DNA of 64,000 nucleotides from Sanghuangporus weigelae (Eukaryota > Basidiomycota > Agaricomycetes > Hymenochaetales > Hymenochaetaceae). The translations under genes and the position numbers were made by a program. The stretch spans positions 310,001 through 374,000 of the forward strand of contig CP137323.1 in NCBI GenBank assembly GCA_033182465.1, given 5' to 3'. The notes beneath the pieces are model-generated. The model was not told where the DNA came from. It saw nothing but the letters and a program-made list of their open reading frames with translations, and did no database searches. Each line of letters begins with the position of its first letter. Within the stretch, counting starts at the first letter, position 1. Shown here piece after piece: positions 14,672 through 25,086 of the stretch.

Positions 14672-17600
14672 TTAATTATCGACAAGTCCGATTAACGAAT
14701 TTAAATGATTGAATTGTTTTGTGTTAAGCGCTTTTGTTAACGTGTCTGCACGTTGATTTGTAGTTGGTACATAATTAACTCTAACTGAATGATTTTCGAT
14801 ATAACAATGTATGAAGGCTCTTCGCCTATCTAAGTGTTTTGTTCTGATATTGTGTGAGAATTCATCAATTTGAACATCTCTTATAGCCGCTTCGTTATCT
14901 GAATAAATCGTGATTAATCTATCACTTTCTTTTATATTTAATTCTTCGATAAAATGTTTAATCCAAATAGCTTCTTTGGTAGCATGTTGTAATGCTTGAA
15001 TTTCTGCTTCATATACTGATGCAGGTACCAAATCTTGTCTTTTTGATGACCACGAAAATGATGAATTTCTTATGGTAAATATATATCCATTAATAGCTTT
15101 ATAACCTTCTGTTACCGCACCGTCTGAATCGCAATATCCATCTATTATTAGCGGATATTTGCCTCCAAGTTTCAACCATTTGTTTTTGGTTGTATTTAAA
15201 TATGATAAAGCATATCTTGCAACATTAACGTGTGTTTCATCAGGATTATGTAAATGTCTTGCTAACTGTCCTGCGACATAGGCTACATCGGGCCTAGTGG
15301 CATCCGCAGCGTATCGGAGTGATCCGACTAAACTCATGAATAATGATTTAGTTTCCTGTGAACTCGTATTGTCGCTTGATTTTAATCTGCTTCCTGGCGC
15401 CATTGGAGTTTGGCATAATCTTTCAGTTTCAATATTAAATCTAAGTGTTATGTCTTCGATATATTTCTTTTGTCTTAATAGTATTGTTCGATCGTGACGG
15501 TTTCTTTTCATTTCGATTCCTAATAACCAATGGATCTCACCATTGTCTGTTAAATTAACGAACTTTCGTATCTTCGTAACTAAATTATTTTTTATGTCAA
15601 TATTTTGACTTATTATGGTTATATCATCCACATGCATGAATCTTATTAAGTTCGGTTTAAATATTGATTTATCATAAAATACCGCGTAATCTTCAGCAGA
15701 TCTTGTTAATCCTGCTGTATTAAGTATATCATTTATTTTCTTATACCATCTTCTTCCCGATTGTTTTAATCCATATAAGGCCTTTTTTAACCTTAATGCT
15801 TGACCAGGTTTAATATCTTTACAAAAATTTCCTGGTGGTGGACGCATGTAGATGACTTCATCTTCATTTAATTCTCCGTATAAATAAGCAGATTTTACAT
15901 CAATTTGATGTATTTCGTAATCGTTTGCCGCTGCCCAATGTAATAATAATCTAGCTGTTGATAACTTCGCGATGGGTGCGAAAGTGTCTTGCGAGTAATA
16001 ATCTATTCCATCAATTTGACTAAAACCTTGGGCTACTAGTCGTGCCTTATATTTTTCGATTGTGGAATCTGTTTTATATTTTATGTTATAAACAAATCTG
16101 CATCCCACTATGTTCGTATTTGGAGGTGGGTATTCATATGTCCATGTGTTATGCTCTATTAGTGAATCTATTTCATTTTTCATGGCCTGTCGCCATTTAT
16201 CATGATCAGGTCTTCTTAACGCGTCTAAGTATGTTATTGGTATTTTCATACTTTTATTTATTTCATTATTGAATTCTGTTAAGAATATAGAAATGTCTTC
16301 TTGTTTTTCTATCGCTAGACCTGCTTCTCTTTTCTTACGAGATGGTTCACGATGTCTTTGTAGTCTTTCTTTTAATGATGTTTGATTGTTGGTTTCATTA
16401 TTATTATTATTATTATCAGGTTCATTGTTATTATTCTCCCCTTGAGTTCGAGTTTCGTTAGAAATGATGAACTCTACATTTCTTTCTGTTGACACTTTAG
16501 AATCGTGATAGACATATATGCCGTCTTTTGTGTTTGAATCATATCTGACAAATTTCCCGATTGCACCTTTGTTTTGTAATTTATTTGTGTTTTCTTTTCT
16601 GTATATAACATCGTGCCCAAATTCTTGGAGACCATTTAATATATAATTTGCATTAAAACGTTTTTTGAATGGTGTTTCGAAGTTTATGGCACTTTTTGGT
16701 GAGCGATTGGTAATAAATAATGCATGTTGCGCAGCATAATACCATAATCGTTGTGGTAAATTTTTTGCTGTTAACATAGATCTGACGTGATTAAAGATAG
16801 TTTGATGCATCCTCTCGGCAACTCCGTTTTGTTGCGGTGTGTCATGAACAGTTAATTTTCTGATAGTTCCTTGTGAATCAAGGTAATCAGTAAAGTCTTT
16901 AGATAAAAATACAGCATCGTTATCCGATTGGAGAATTTTAATTATTGTACCATTTTGTAATTTTAATCGAGTTGTATATTTAATATATTCCGTGTATGCA
17001 TCACTTTTGTGCTTTAACGGTAGCATTTCTGACCACCTAGTCGAATCGTCAACTAATGTAAGTAGGTATGATATCGAATTTAACGCTAGTGTTGGTGCTG
17101 GTCCCCAAATATCCATATGTATTAAATCACCAAAGTTATTTGCTAGCGGTGATTTCCTTTGATGTGGGATGATTGTTCGTGATATATTTGCTCTAGTACA
17201 ATCAATACAATTTTTATTTGTGTTGTCGTCTATAATTTTTTCAGTTATTATTTCTGGGTGGTCTTTAATCATTTTTCGTATATAACCGTAGCTGATATGA
17301 CCTAGTTTCTTATGTAATTCATCGATTGTTAATGACGCTATAATGTTTGGTTTCATTTCTGGATCATTATACGTGTGTACTTTGTATAATTTTTTATATG
17401 ATCGTTGTATAGTTCCGAGATGTCTATTATTTTTCATTACAATGCAAATGTCTTGTTCGGTGATAAATTTAAATCCTTGATCACACATTTCAGCTAATGA
17501 TATTAGCGTGCATTTAAATTTCGGCGAATAATAAATATTTGATAGTTTTATTATAGTGCAATTTTCGGGTGTTACAAAATTGTTGTTCACTTTAAATAAT

Positions 17601-20065
17601 AAAATTTTCATGTCGCCTTTTTGAGAAACGGTGATGGCGGTGTCGTCGGCGGTTCGCACTATAATTGGTTCGCAATTAGTAAGATTTGTTAAAATTTTTT
17701 GATAAGGAGTAACATGAATGCTAGCTCCTGAATCTAATAATGCCATTGTATGACTTACTGATTGGACGTATTCCATTGGTACGTCATCAGGTATTGCTCT
17801 TTCGATAATATTGATTTCTTTTTCGCGTTTTTTGCCTTCACGTTTAGACATTATTGCCGCATATTCGTCCATTTGCTCCTTCGTTGGAGGATTAAGGTGC
17901 ATTGGATGATAACCATGTTCTTCAATAAAATCTTGGTCCGCAGCGTTGTTTGCGAAAGGTGGGATTGGTGCGTCGTGATCAATAAGGTCGAAAAGAGATT
18001 TTCCTTCGAGAAGGACACCATCGTCGTTGGGGTCCTGTTGCATTGTCATTTGTTCCCAAAAATCATCGACAAAATTAGTGCCGGATGATGATTCGGCGGC
18101 AAGTTGGGTAGCGATCGTCTGTTGACGTTTCACGGGTCGTTCGAAAGGGTTCGTTGTGTTCGTCCATTCTCGGGTTCGTTTTAATTTCGGGTTCTCGTCA
18201 TCCGAAAGATCAAGAGTCGTCGGCGAAGGGGTATTGACTGTGAAGTTTGATTCCGAAGGGAGAACGGGTGTCTTCGAGCGCATACTGGCCATATTGACTT
18301 CTTCGATACGAGTAGTGTTAGATGGTGGTAGCGCGTAAGAAGGGATAATTGCCTGAGCGGCCGCATTCGGATTTGTATAGTCCGTCGACGCTTGCGTAAT
18401 CAAAGAAGCAGTCGCAGTAGAATTGGGACGAGATTGACGTATCTTCAAGGTTTGTGGCGTCGGCGGAGCACGGCAGTCTTTCGACATGTGTCCGAACTTT
18501 TTGCAATTGAAGCATTGCGGTGCTCCTGTGACTGCATGCGTGTGAGGCGTGAAATGTTTATAGGTAAAGTTTGATCGGCCTCTACCACGTCCTCGAAAAT
18601 AGTTTCGGTTATCCCAAGGACCTTTCCAGAATTGCGTAGTAGATCCGGGATAGTTTGGATTCGCATGTTGCGGGTAACTCGGGTTTCTATTCATTCCTCG
18701 GTTAAAATGCGATCGATAAGAAAAGATTCGTCCTCGTGATGATGTTGCTCTCCCCCGAAAGGTACTTGGGGTAGCTGATGGTTGCTTCTGCGCCTGGTAA
18801 TTTGCAAAAGCCGCACGCAGTTCGGCGATTAAGCCGTCAGGAGTTACGGTTCTGCGTGGTTGATTGGCGGTAAGAGTAGAGTTATAAAAATCGATCCTCG
18901 CTTGTAATTGTTGGAACACGTAGCCGTATTGCGGTGGCGTAGAAGTCTGTATTGCAGATAAATACGTATCGTCTGTCAGCTTCTTATTGTGTTGTGTGAG
19001 TAAACCATAGATATTTTGTAACTTATCTAAGGTTTTGTCAAATTCGGAAACGTGTCCACGTATATTGAAGAGCTTCGATACTTCGACTGCAGAAGTAACC
19101 GTGGTTCGGACGTCGAACCTCGTTTTGAGATGATTTATAAATAGTATAATGCGGTTGATACCGATCATATTGGAAAGAATTGAATCAGGTACTTTCGATT
19201 GGAACACGGAGATGAGTTGGTTGTTCGTGGTTTGACCATTGGTGTCATTAGCTGGCGGGCTTGCAATGAGGTGATCTTCGAGTCCTAATGTGAGCATGGT
19301 TGCTTCGACGCGAATAAGCCACATTTTGAAATTCGATCCGTTGTGCTGAAGTTTCTCGACACCATCAAAGGCCTTAAACAGGTCCCTGAGGTCTAAGCCA
19401 GCGATGTGAAAAACTCGAGTAGCCATTGATGAAGATGATGAGCTAGATGGGCTTGAAGGGCTTGGAGGTGGTGTATGTGGACTTTGGGATGAAGTTCGAG
19501 GTGCACTTATATGCGTTGGGTGTGAACTAGCTCTAGTTTGCTCACTATTATTTGAATTGTTATCATTTTCATTTTCTTCATCTTCATCTTGTTCCGTTCG
19601 GGGTTCCTGAGTTTGCGTTGATTCCGTATTCTGAGGTACTATCTCTATTTCTTGTGGCAAATTTGTTAATGTAGTACCCGAAGGTCCGCTCACAGGTTGT
19701 CTAGGTAATTCTTGTGTTATTATTTCGCGATAAGTTTCTTCATCGTCTGAGTGTGGTACATGTTCATAAAGATATCTATTTCTTAATTCTGTAACGGCAA
19801 TTGTATTCATTTTTATATTTCTCACGATGCGTAATGGCCGTTGTTCATAGAATCGCGGAGGGGCATAATGGTAAAATTTTGAACATGACATTGAATATTC
19901 TATTCGTCGTCTCTGAGTGCTATACCTCGTTGTAACCTGTGTCGCCGCATCTCTCTTTCCAGCCACCTGCGTCCAGTCTGGTCGATTGTGAGGATATTGA
20001 GCAGCCGGACTTTTGCCAGTCGTTCGGTATGTAGGACGCGCGGGTCGAGTTTGAATTTCGTCCAT
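14672..20065 (-). CDS. Copia Gag-Pol polyprotein
   Basis: A single frame of 1797 residues. From N to C terminus: a Gag-like region of about 450 residues, a CCHC zinc knuckle (CFNCKKFGHMSKDC, about residue 515), an aspartic protease (LLDSGAS, about 775), an integrase zinc-binding and core region with GDLIHMDIWGPAP at about 980, a reverse transcriptase with the active-site stretch MHVDDITI at about 1475, and RNase H (DSDGAVTEGYKA, about 1650; KHLDRR...YVPTTNQRADTLTKAL near the end). Integrase before reverse transcriptase marks the copia order. Asn-rich and Ser-rich tracts lie in linkers. The base composition is more AT-rich than the host genes on either side. A separate short open frame (20235-19900) begins at the primer-binding site; its meaning is unknown. 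Confidence 0.97.
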   Translation of the reverse strand: MDEIQTRPARPTYRTTGKSPAAQYPHNRPDWTQVAGKRDAATQVTTRYSTQRRRIEYSMSCSKFYHYAPPRFYEQRPLRIVRNIKMNTIAVTELRNRYLYEHVPHSDDEETYREIITQELPRQPVSGPSGTTLTNLPQEIEIVPQNTESTQTQEPRTEQDEDEENENDNNSNNSEQTRASSHPTHISAPRTSSQSPHTPPPSPSSPSSSSSSSMATRVFHIAGLDLRDLFKAFDGVEKLQHNGSNFKMWLIRVEATMLTLGLEDHLIASPPANDTNGQTTNNQLISVFQSKVPDSILSNMIGINRIILFINHLKTRFDVRTTVTSAVEVSKLFNIRGHVSEFDKTLDKLQNIYGLLTQHNKKLTDDTYLSAIQTSTPPQYGYVFQQLQARIDFYNSTLTANQPRRTVTPDGLIAELRAAFANYQAQKQPSATPSTFRGRATSSRGRIFSYRSHFNRGMNRNPSYPQHANPNYPGSTTQFWKGPWDNRNYFRGRGRGRSNFTYKHFTPHTHAVTGAPQCFNCKKFGHMSKDCRAPPTPQTLKIRQSRPNSTATASLITQASTDYTNPNAAAQAIIPSYALPPSNTTRIEEVNMASMRSKTPVLPSESNFTVNTPSPTTLDLSDDENPKLKRTREWTNTTNPFERPVKRQQTIATQLAAESSSGTNFVDDFWEQMTMQQDPNDDGVLLEGKSLFDLIDHDAPIPPFANNAADQDFIEEHGYHPMHLNPPTKEQMDEYAAIMSKREGKKREKEINIIERAIPDDVPMEYVQSVSHTMALLDSGASIHVTPYQKILTNLTNCEPIIVRTADDTAITVSQKGDMKILLFKVNNNFVTPENCTIIKLSNIYYSPKFKCTLISLAEMCDQGFKFITEQDICIVMKNNRHLGTIQRSYKKLYKVHTYNDPEMKPNIIASLTIDELHKKLGHISYGYIRKMIKDHPEIITEKIIDDNTNKNCIDCTRANISRTIIPHQRKSPLANNFGDLIHMDIWGPAPTLALNSISYLLTLVDDSTRWSEMLPLKHKSDAYTEYIKYTTRLKLQNGTIIKILQSDNDAVFLSKDFTDYLDSQGTIRKLTVHDTPQQNGVAERMHQTIFNHVRSMLTAKNLPQRLWYYAAQHALFITNRSPKSAINFETPFKKRFNANYILNGLQEFGHDVIYRKENTNKLQNKGAIGKFVRYDSNTKDGIYVYHDSKVSTERNVEFIISNETRTQGENNNNEPDNNNNNNETNNQTSLKERLQRHREPSRKKREAGLAIEKQEDISIFLTEFNNEINKSMKIPITYLDALRRPDHDKWRQAMKNEIDSLIEHNTWTYEYPPPNTNIVGCRFVYNIKYKTDSTIEKYKARLVAQGFSQIDGIDYYSQDTFAPIAKLSTARLLLHWAAANDYEIHQIDVKSAYLYGELNEDEVIYMRPPPGNFCKDIKPGQALRLKKALYGLKQSGRRWYKKINDILNTAGLTRSAEDYAVFYDKSIFKPNLIRFMHVDDITIISQNIDIKNNLVTKIRKFVNLTDNGEIHWLLGIEMKRNRHDRTILLRQKKYIEDITLRFNIETERLCQTPMAPGSRLKSSDNTSSQETKSLFMSLVGSLRYAADATRPDVAYVAGQLARHLHNPDETHVNVARYALSYLNTTKNKWLKLGGKYPLIIDGYCDSDGAVTEGYKAINGYIFTIRNSSFSWSSKRQDLVPASVYEAEIQALQHATKEAIWIKHFIEELNIKESDRLITIYSDNEAAIRDVQIDEFSHNIRTKHLDRRRAFIHCYIENHSVRVNYVPTTNQRADTLTKALNTKQFNHLNSLIGLVDN

Positions 20066-20228
20066 GTTGTTACGACTTCGCAGCGAGTTGGACTATGTTT
20101 GATAAAGTCGGTGTCGAAAATATTGTTGTCGTACTTCCAAAATTCGACGAACTTGTATGTTCTGGTATATACGTGCGTCGTGTCGACGAACATCAAATCC
20201 AAATATGTTTTGTTCGCAGGGTTGTCAA

Positions 20229-20239
20229 GGCTCATAACC
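20229..20239 (-). promoter_or_regulatory. Primer-binding site complementary to initiator tRNA-Met anticodon loop
   Basis: The minus strand reads GGTTATGAGCC directly after the 5' LTR. Its complement GGCTCATAACC is the anticodon stem-loop segment of fungal initiator tRNA-Met, which contains the CAU anticodon. Confidence 0.8.
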
Positions 20240-20393
20240 TTTTAAGATGTTGAGCTCACGGTGCCTTCAGTATGAGGGCATACGTACGGTAACGAGAGAA
20301 CGTTCGTTCTTATTATACACTGACCTTCCAGAGGTCTTATATACTACTGATACAGCACGTGCTAATATTACATAATACGATTATATTCTAATA
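20240..20393 (-). repeat. Right LTR (5' LTR of the minus-oriented element)
   Basis: Identical to the left LTR. On the minus strand it contains TATATAAG, a likely promoter TATA element for the retrotransposon transcript. Confidence 0.95.
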
Positions 20394-20398
20394 GAGTT

Positions 20399-21680
20399 GA
20401 ACTGTCACAATTCGCCGTTGTACAATAACCTCGTAGCCGGGTTATTGCCCGTTGGAGGAAAGTTCTCCTTCGATCTGTGAAGTCGATTCCGATCGGGTTT
20501 CCTGGCCCCAATAAAAAAACGCAAGGTGAAGAACGAGATTACTTGGAGGCTGACAGCTGGCAGGTATTGATAATGGCTCTATTATCTCCTTAGCCTTAGA
20601 CTACAATATGCGGCGAGGGTCAAAAGTCAAAACTAACGTTGTCGATTGCTGACTTGCTTGGGGACTATGTAGGCATAGGCACTGAGTTCCCACGGTACCT
20701 TGTTTCTTTTGTGCCCGTGCCCGATTGGCCCGTCGGGCCGATGCCCACACGTCTTCCGTTTGTTTCAAATGCTTGTGCAGCTCTTAGATTGTACTCAAAT
20801 ATGTTACTCTTGTTCGCAGTACCGGTGATACCGCAAGTGCTCTTCAAGTCGTTTTCTGAGGAAAAAGAGCGGCTACATAATGCGATATTCTCATTGTGAT
20901 GCTTTTTCTTCTCGCTTCTCAAGACTGTATGTTGCCGAGCCCTCCGACGCCTCACGGCCTCAATACGAGTGAACCATGGTTTTCACGCTTCTGCGTCCGG
21001 TCCTCCGTCTTACCATGCTGCTTAAGATCCGGCCCACTCTGCATCTGCGTCTCAGACTTGTGCCGGGTAGCTCGGGAATAAAATACAATTTGAAGCTCTG
21101 ATCAAGATGTGGATATTTTATTTTTCAAATCTGTGAGTGGTGATCTCCTTTTCCTGATAATACGCGCCATCTGTTTATTTGATCTGTTCTTTTATGCCTC
21201 ACACTCTGCCATACCTCGTTGATGTGCTTGTGTCCAGTAGACTGGATTGAAATGCCTCCCGAAATCTACGAGCTGTACCTTTCTTGTTCGATACTTTCCT
21301 TAAAACCTGACCCCTTGTTTGTCGCCGCAGCTTGGAATGTATGCATACTAACCGCCTACTCTGAACTGGACGCCTCAATTTTATAGTGGAATTCATTTGA
21401 ATTTCGGCCGAGCGGTACCCAGGTCTCCATAGCTTCGCAGTAAGGTGGGCAGCCCAGATGAACGTTCTCGGACTAAATTCAAGCTCAAAACTGGGTCACC
21501 GATTTACTCCCCCAGGCAATACCTCTGAATGTATAACGGTGCTGCTGTGTATGATAACACCATTCTTCGGAACTTTCCTACTCGCAGAATGTTGATGTAA
21601 AACACTCTGAGCCACAGCTGGGTCGCCGTCTGGAAGATTATACACTAATTCTTGCTGCTGGAATGTATCCATATTTCGTC
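20399..21680. other. Region without a recognisable gene between retrotransposon and alcohol dehydrogenase
   Basis: Open frames on both strands are short and unconvincing. A GGCCCGTCGGGCC near-palindrome lies at about 20727-20739. The sequence just outside the right target duplication once continued into that left of 14474. Confidence 0.4.
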
Positions 21681-21688
21681 TATAAAAG
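21681..21688 (+). promoter_or_regulatory. TATA box of the alcohol dehydrogenase gene
   Basis: TATAAAAG lies about 100 bases upstream of the ATG at 21786, in a pyrimidine-rich leader context. Confidence 0.6.
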
Positions 21689-21785
21689 CCTCGAAATTTC
21701 CTCTGCATGACCTTCATCAAGTTCGATTTACTCTCTTGCTCAAGTGTCTAGTTCTAGTTCTCAAAGCTTACTTTGATATCTCAAC

Positions 21786-23352
21786 ATGCAAGCTGCCGTC
21801 CACGTTCCTAATACCCCCGTCTTGAAGATTGTAAACGACTTCGAAATTCCGAAGCCAGGTCCCAATCAAGTTCTCTTGAAGATCCAGGCTTCAGGATGCT
21901 GCCATACAGACGTACGTTTATCACATACTGCTTCTGATGTCAGGACTACAATCAAATTTTGTCATTACAGGTGTTCCTTCTTAGCCAATTTCCCGACGAC
22001 CCTCGTACATATATAATGGGCCACGAAGCCACTGGTATTGCAGTAGCGTACGTCCTTTTTCTACATAAGACAGCGAATTTATGATACCAGTGAAGAGCCT
22101 TCTGAATAGGCTCGGTTCAGACGTCACGACGATTGATTTGAACAAGAGGTACTGCGTGCTGAGCTTTGGAGGCTGCATTTCCTGCCTCGTAAATAGCATG
22201 AAGACAAACCAGTCGGAGTCACCTCAGCAAGAGTTTTTTAGTCTCCCCTTCTTCGGCATTGGGGCAAACGGCGGTCATGCAGAGTACACCGTAGTTGACG
22301 AAGATGCTCTTGTTCCCGTCGTAAGCGCAATTTTTGTTGTGTCCGTGAGCCTAAGTACGCTACATTGAGACTGACCGCCCATTCTACTCGTTCCTTATTT
22401 AGCCCGACAATGTCCTACCTGAACATGCCGCTGTCATGGCCGATGCTGGTGTCACAGCCTGGCACGCAATCTCGAAGACCGCCGCAGTACGACTTTTTTT
22501 ACGAGTTATTTCTAACGACTGAAACTTCTGACACTCAAATTCATCATCGCAGATTCAGAAAGGAGAACGCGTGCTCATCACCGGCATCGGCGGACTCGGG
22601 CTTCTTGCAGTGCAGTTCGCCGTGTTCCTCGGGGCGGAAGTCTATGCTGTCGACATGCGTCCTACAAGTCGCGAGCTCGCAGTCAAGTTCGGCGCTCGCA
22701 AGGCATTCGACCTTGCACAGCTCGACGCAGAATTAGCTAAGGGATTCCAGGTAGACTGCGCTGTTGACTTCGTCAGCACCGATACAAGTAAGTGTTTACA
22801 AATTTACAAACACAATGGGTATCTCACCGTGATTCATTGCGACATTCAGCCTTTACGAGGGAAGCGGCAGCCGTCGGACAGGTTGCAATTGACTCTAATC
22901 TCCAGAAGAACGGAAGGATCGTTATAGTAGGCCTCAGTGACCAGAATCTCGTCTTGAATGTCTTCTCTGCTCTCTTCGTAGGACTTGAAGGTAACAACCA
23001 TAGACAAAGGCACTGTCTCTGTCACTCATGATTTCTTTTCTTCTTTCGGCAGTCCGCTTCTCTATTTACGGCGTCAGAGAAGACCTAGTTGAGATTCTAG
23101 ATCTTGTATCCAAGGCGAGTCATTCAGATTCTCGAGTGGCCAACTAATTTACATCGTTTTAGGGCCATATCAAACCTGTTGTTGACACTTTGCCTTTGCA
23201 TGAGGCGAACAAAGCATACAATGAGCTTCGTGCTAATCTCGTCCTTTCACGCAAGGTACGTTTACGCCCTATTGTCTTCTCCCATCGTGTGGGCTGATTA
23301 CATGTTGCTTCTTTCAAAGGTCCTTATACCTCCGGCATTCTGGAAGGATTAA
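21786..23352 (+). CDS. Zinc-type alcohol dehydrogenase (MDR superfamily)
   Basis: Predicted cytosolic NAD(P)-dependent oxidation of alcohols or reduction of aldehydes. Exons join into MQAAVHVPNTP..., the catalytic-zinc region SGCCHTD and GHEATG, NGGHAEYTVVDEDALVPVPDN, a Rossmann motif ITGIGGLGLLAVQ with VYAVDMR, and a C-terminal FSIYGVREDLVEILDLV...GHIKPVVDTLPLHEANKAY, ending in FWKD at TAA 23350-23352. Introns are short; the one at 23115-23162 has a GC donor (AAG|GCGAGT) rather than GT. The structural-zinc loop, usually four close cysteines, here reads GGCISCLVNSMKTNQSESPQQ and shows only two, so the second zinc site may be lost. The catalytic-zinc ligands appear present. Nothing ties it firmly to the halogenase locus 15 kb away. 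Confidence 0.85.
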
Positions 23353-23544
23353 AGCGGAGCTCACAGCAGTGCTAAGAACTGAAGGCCTTGAACATGCCCT
23401 TCGACTTCTAATGCTAGTTTATTCACGTATGCTATGTGAACAGTATTCATGTTCTTGAGTTATGCAGCCCCAGTAATCAAGTCCTCTTGCGAAAGCTACA
23501 CCGAGATCCAGAAACATTTAGAGATATCCCTAGCCAGTCTTTTC

Positions 23545-24195
23545 TTAATCATTGTCGCACGCCACAAAACCATCGTAGGACGCAGCTCCGGTATGCGTCA
23601 CAACCCTGTGAGTCATCAGTCAAGAACTGCGATTCATAGGACAGATAGATGAAATAGAGATGATCGTACGCGCAATATGTCCCGGATTCGGTGAACACGA
23701 CACGATCCGTTCCCGGAGAAACGTAATGGCTCGAGGTCGATGTGTAGATTGAGCCGTCAGGCATGATCGGGAACTACACAAAGAAAGTAGATCCTGAGTT
23801 CAATACACAAAACGATGGTTTAAACTGTCGGACGTACTTCGTACCACGGACCATTCCCGCTACACCAGAGTTGTATATGTTCAGAAGGTTCGCTAGATGT
23901 CATAGTGGGCCGATGTCAAAAAAGAATATGTCACTTCATCCTTGTACGTACTCGTAATATTGGTGAGGATAGTCATCTGCAAGAAAAATCAATCATGGCC
24001 TCGGACTGAACATAGAGCATTACTAGACCTACCAGGGAAATTTCCTGACTCCATGTCTCTGACACCAGCATTGATCGCGGCAGTGATCGCAGAGACAGTG
24101 TAGCGGTTGCTCCCGCAAGTCACAATACCCGACGGAAGTGCTGCCAAAGCAGGCAAGGCGGACAGCAAAAGGGCTAAATAAGACTTGGAGAGCAT
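23545..24195 (-). CDS. Secreted guanyl-preferring ribonuclease (RNase T1/N1 family)
   Basis: Cleaves single-stranded RNA after guanosine outside the cell. The start MLSKSYLALLLSALPALAALPSG is a signal peptide. Then follow VTCGSNRYTVSAITAAINAG, DYPHQY with the catalytic His equivalent to T1 His40, WYEFPI with the Glu equivalent to Glu58, GTDRVVF with the Arg equivalent to Arg77, and over an intron (about 23575-23635) VVTHTGAASYDGF with the His equivalent to His92. The stop TAA is at 23547-23545. Length is near the T1 precursor size. A TATA-like element sits at 24253-24260. One internal splice junction (about 23890-23950) could not be placed by eye with a clean phase, so the exact gene model is unsettled. 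Confidence 0.78.
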
Positions 24196-24252
24196 ATTGT
24201 AGCCAGGACTTGATTATCGTTCCTCAACGCTATGCTGGCTTGCTAGCTTCCC

Positions 24253-24260
24253 CTTTTATA
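24253..24260 (-). promoter_or_regulatory. TATA box of the ribonuclease gene
   Basis: The minus strand reads TATAAAAG about 60 bases upstream of the ribonuclease ATG (24195). Confidence 0.55.
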
Positions 24261-25086
24261 TTTTCATCGAGCCCCAGCGTTCGCTTTCGAGATATGCACG
24301 TTTGCATGCACTTTCCGGCACCGAATAGTCCGTTGCATGGAAGAATACCAGCTAGAATATGAGCGGCAGTGCACTGCATATGGTACCCCAGGAAGGGAAA
24401 GCTCGTGACTGAAACGAGATCAGATCCACGTGTGTCCGAATAATTTTAGTTTGAGGATGCGTCGATAACAAAATATCCATGCGGTGAATAGAAGCTTCGC
24501 GTTTGGTGCATCATGACATGTTTGTAGAAGAGGATTAAACGGATTGATGTCTTGTTGCGCTGGCGAGCTGGAATGCGTAGGATGCATGAGTATTCTCGAA
24601 GCTAATACATAGTGCGCTTTGCTCGGGACGGACTATGATCGGATAAATCAGAGAGGAACAACTACTCACAGTAGCAATGAGTTATTCAATCAAGGACTCG
24701 CCGTTGCCTTCCTTCTGGAACGGTAGTCAATAGACAGACAGGTATCCGTTGTAGCTTTCGAAAAGGACGTTGACGCGCTCAACTCAAGCCCGGGAGGTCA
24801 AGAAGAGAATGCATACAACTCGTTTCTTCTTGAAGCGAATTACGGTTGAATAGTAGAAACTTGGCTCGCCAACGCCTAGGTGTCAATAGTTGATAGTTGA
24901 CGAAATGATATGTAGTGAATAATGAGGGTGAGCTTGAGTTTGAGCCTAAAGGCGCGTATACCGCGTCAGACCAATTTTGGCGCGTGATTCTCACGGTTAC
25001 TTGACCAAAAGTAAAGTTTTGCTTTTGAGATGAATTCAAACCCGAGTCTTCAAACGTTTGCTCGTAAAAAGTGCAGTAAATCGGTT
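24261..25086. other. Divergent intergenic region between ribonuclease and NOP4-like gene
   Basis: It holds the upstream regions of both genes. I see no convincing open frame (24779-25039, -, is unsupported) and no repeat. Confidence 0.4.

Larger units (their letters stand above)
14479..20393 (-). mobile_element. Ty1/copia LTR retrotransposon, looks whole and young
   Basis: A 5915-bp element in minus orientation. Two direct repeats of 154 bp are identical base for base, flanked by a perfect GAGTT duplication. Next to the element's 5' LTR (the right one), 20229-20239 reads on the minus strand GGTTATGAGCC, complementary to the anticodon loop of initiator methionine tRNA, so half-tRNA priming as known for Drosophila copia and yeast Ty5 is likely. 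A purine-rich tract (minus GAAGGGGAG, 14633-14641) lies next to the 3' LTR. One long open frame fills the interior. LTR identity and the uninterrupted frame indicate a recent insertion. The order protease, integrase, reverse transcriptase, RNase H defines the copia group. Confidence 0.97.
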
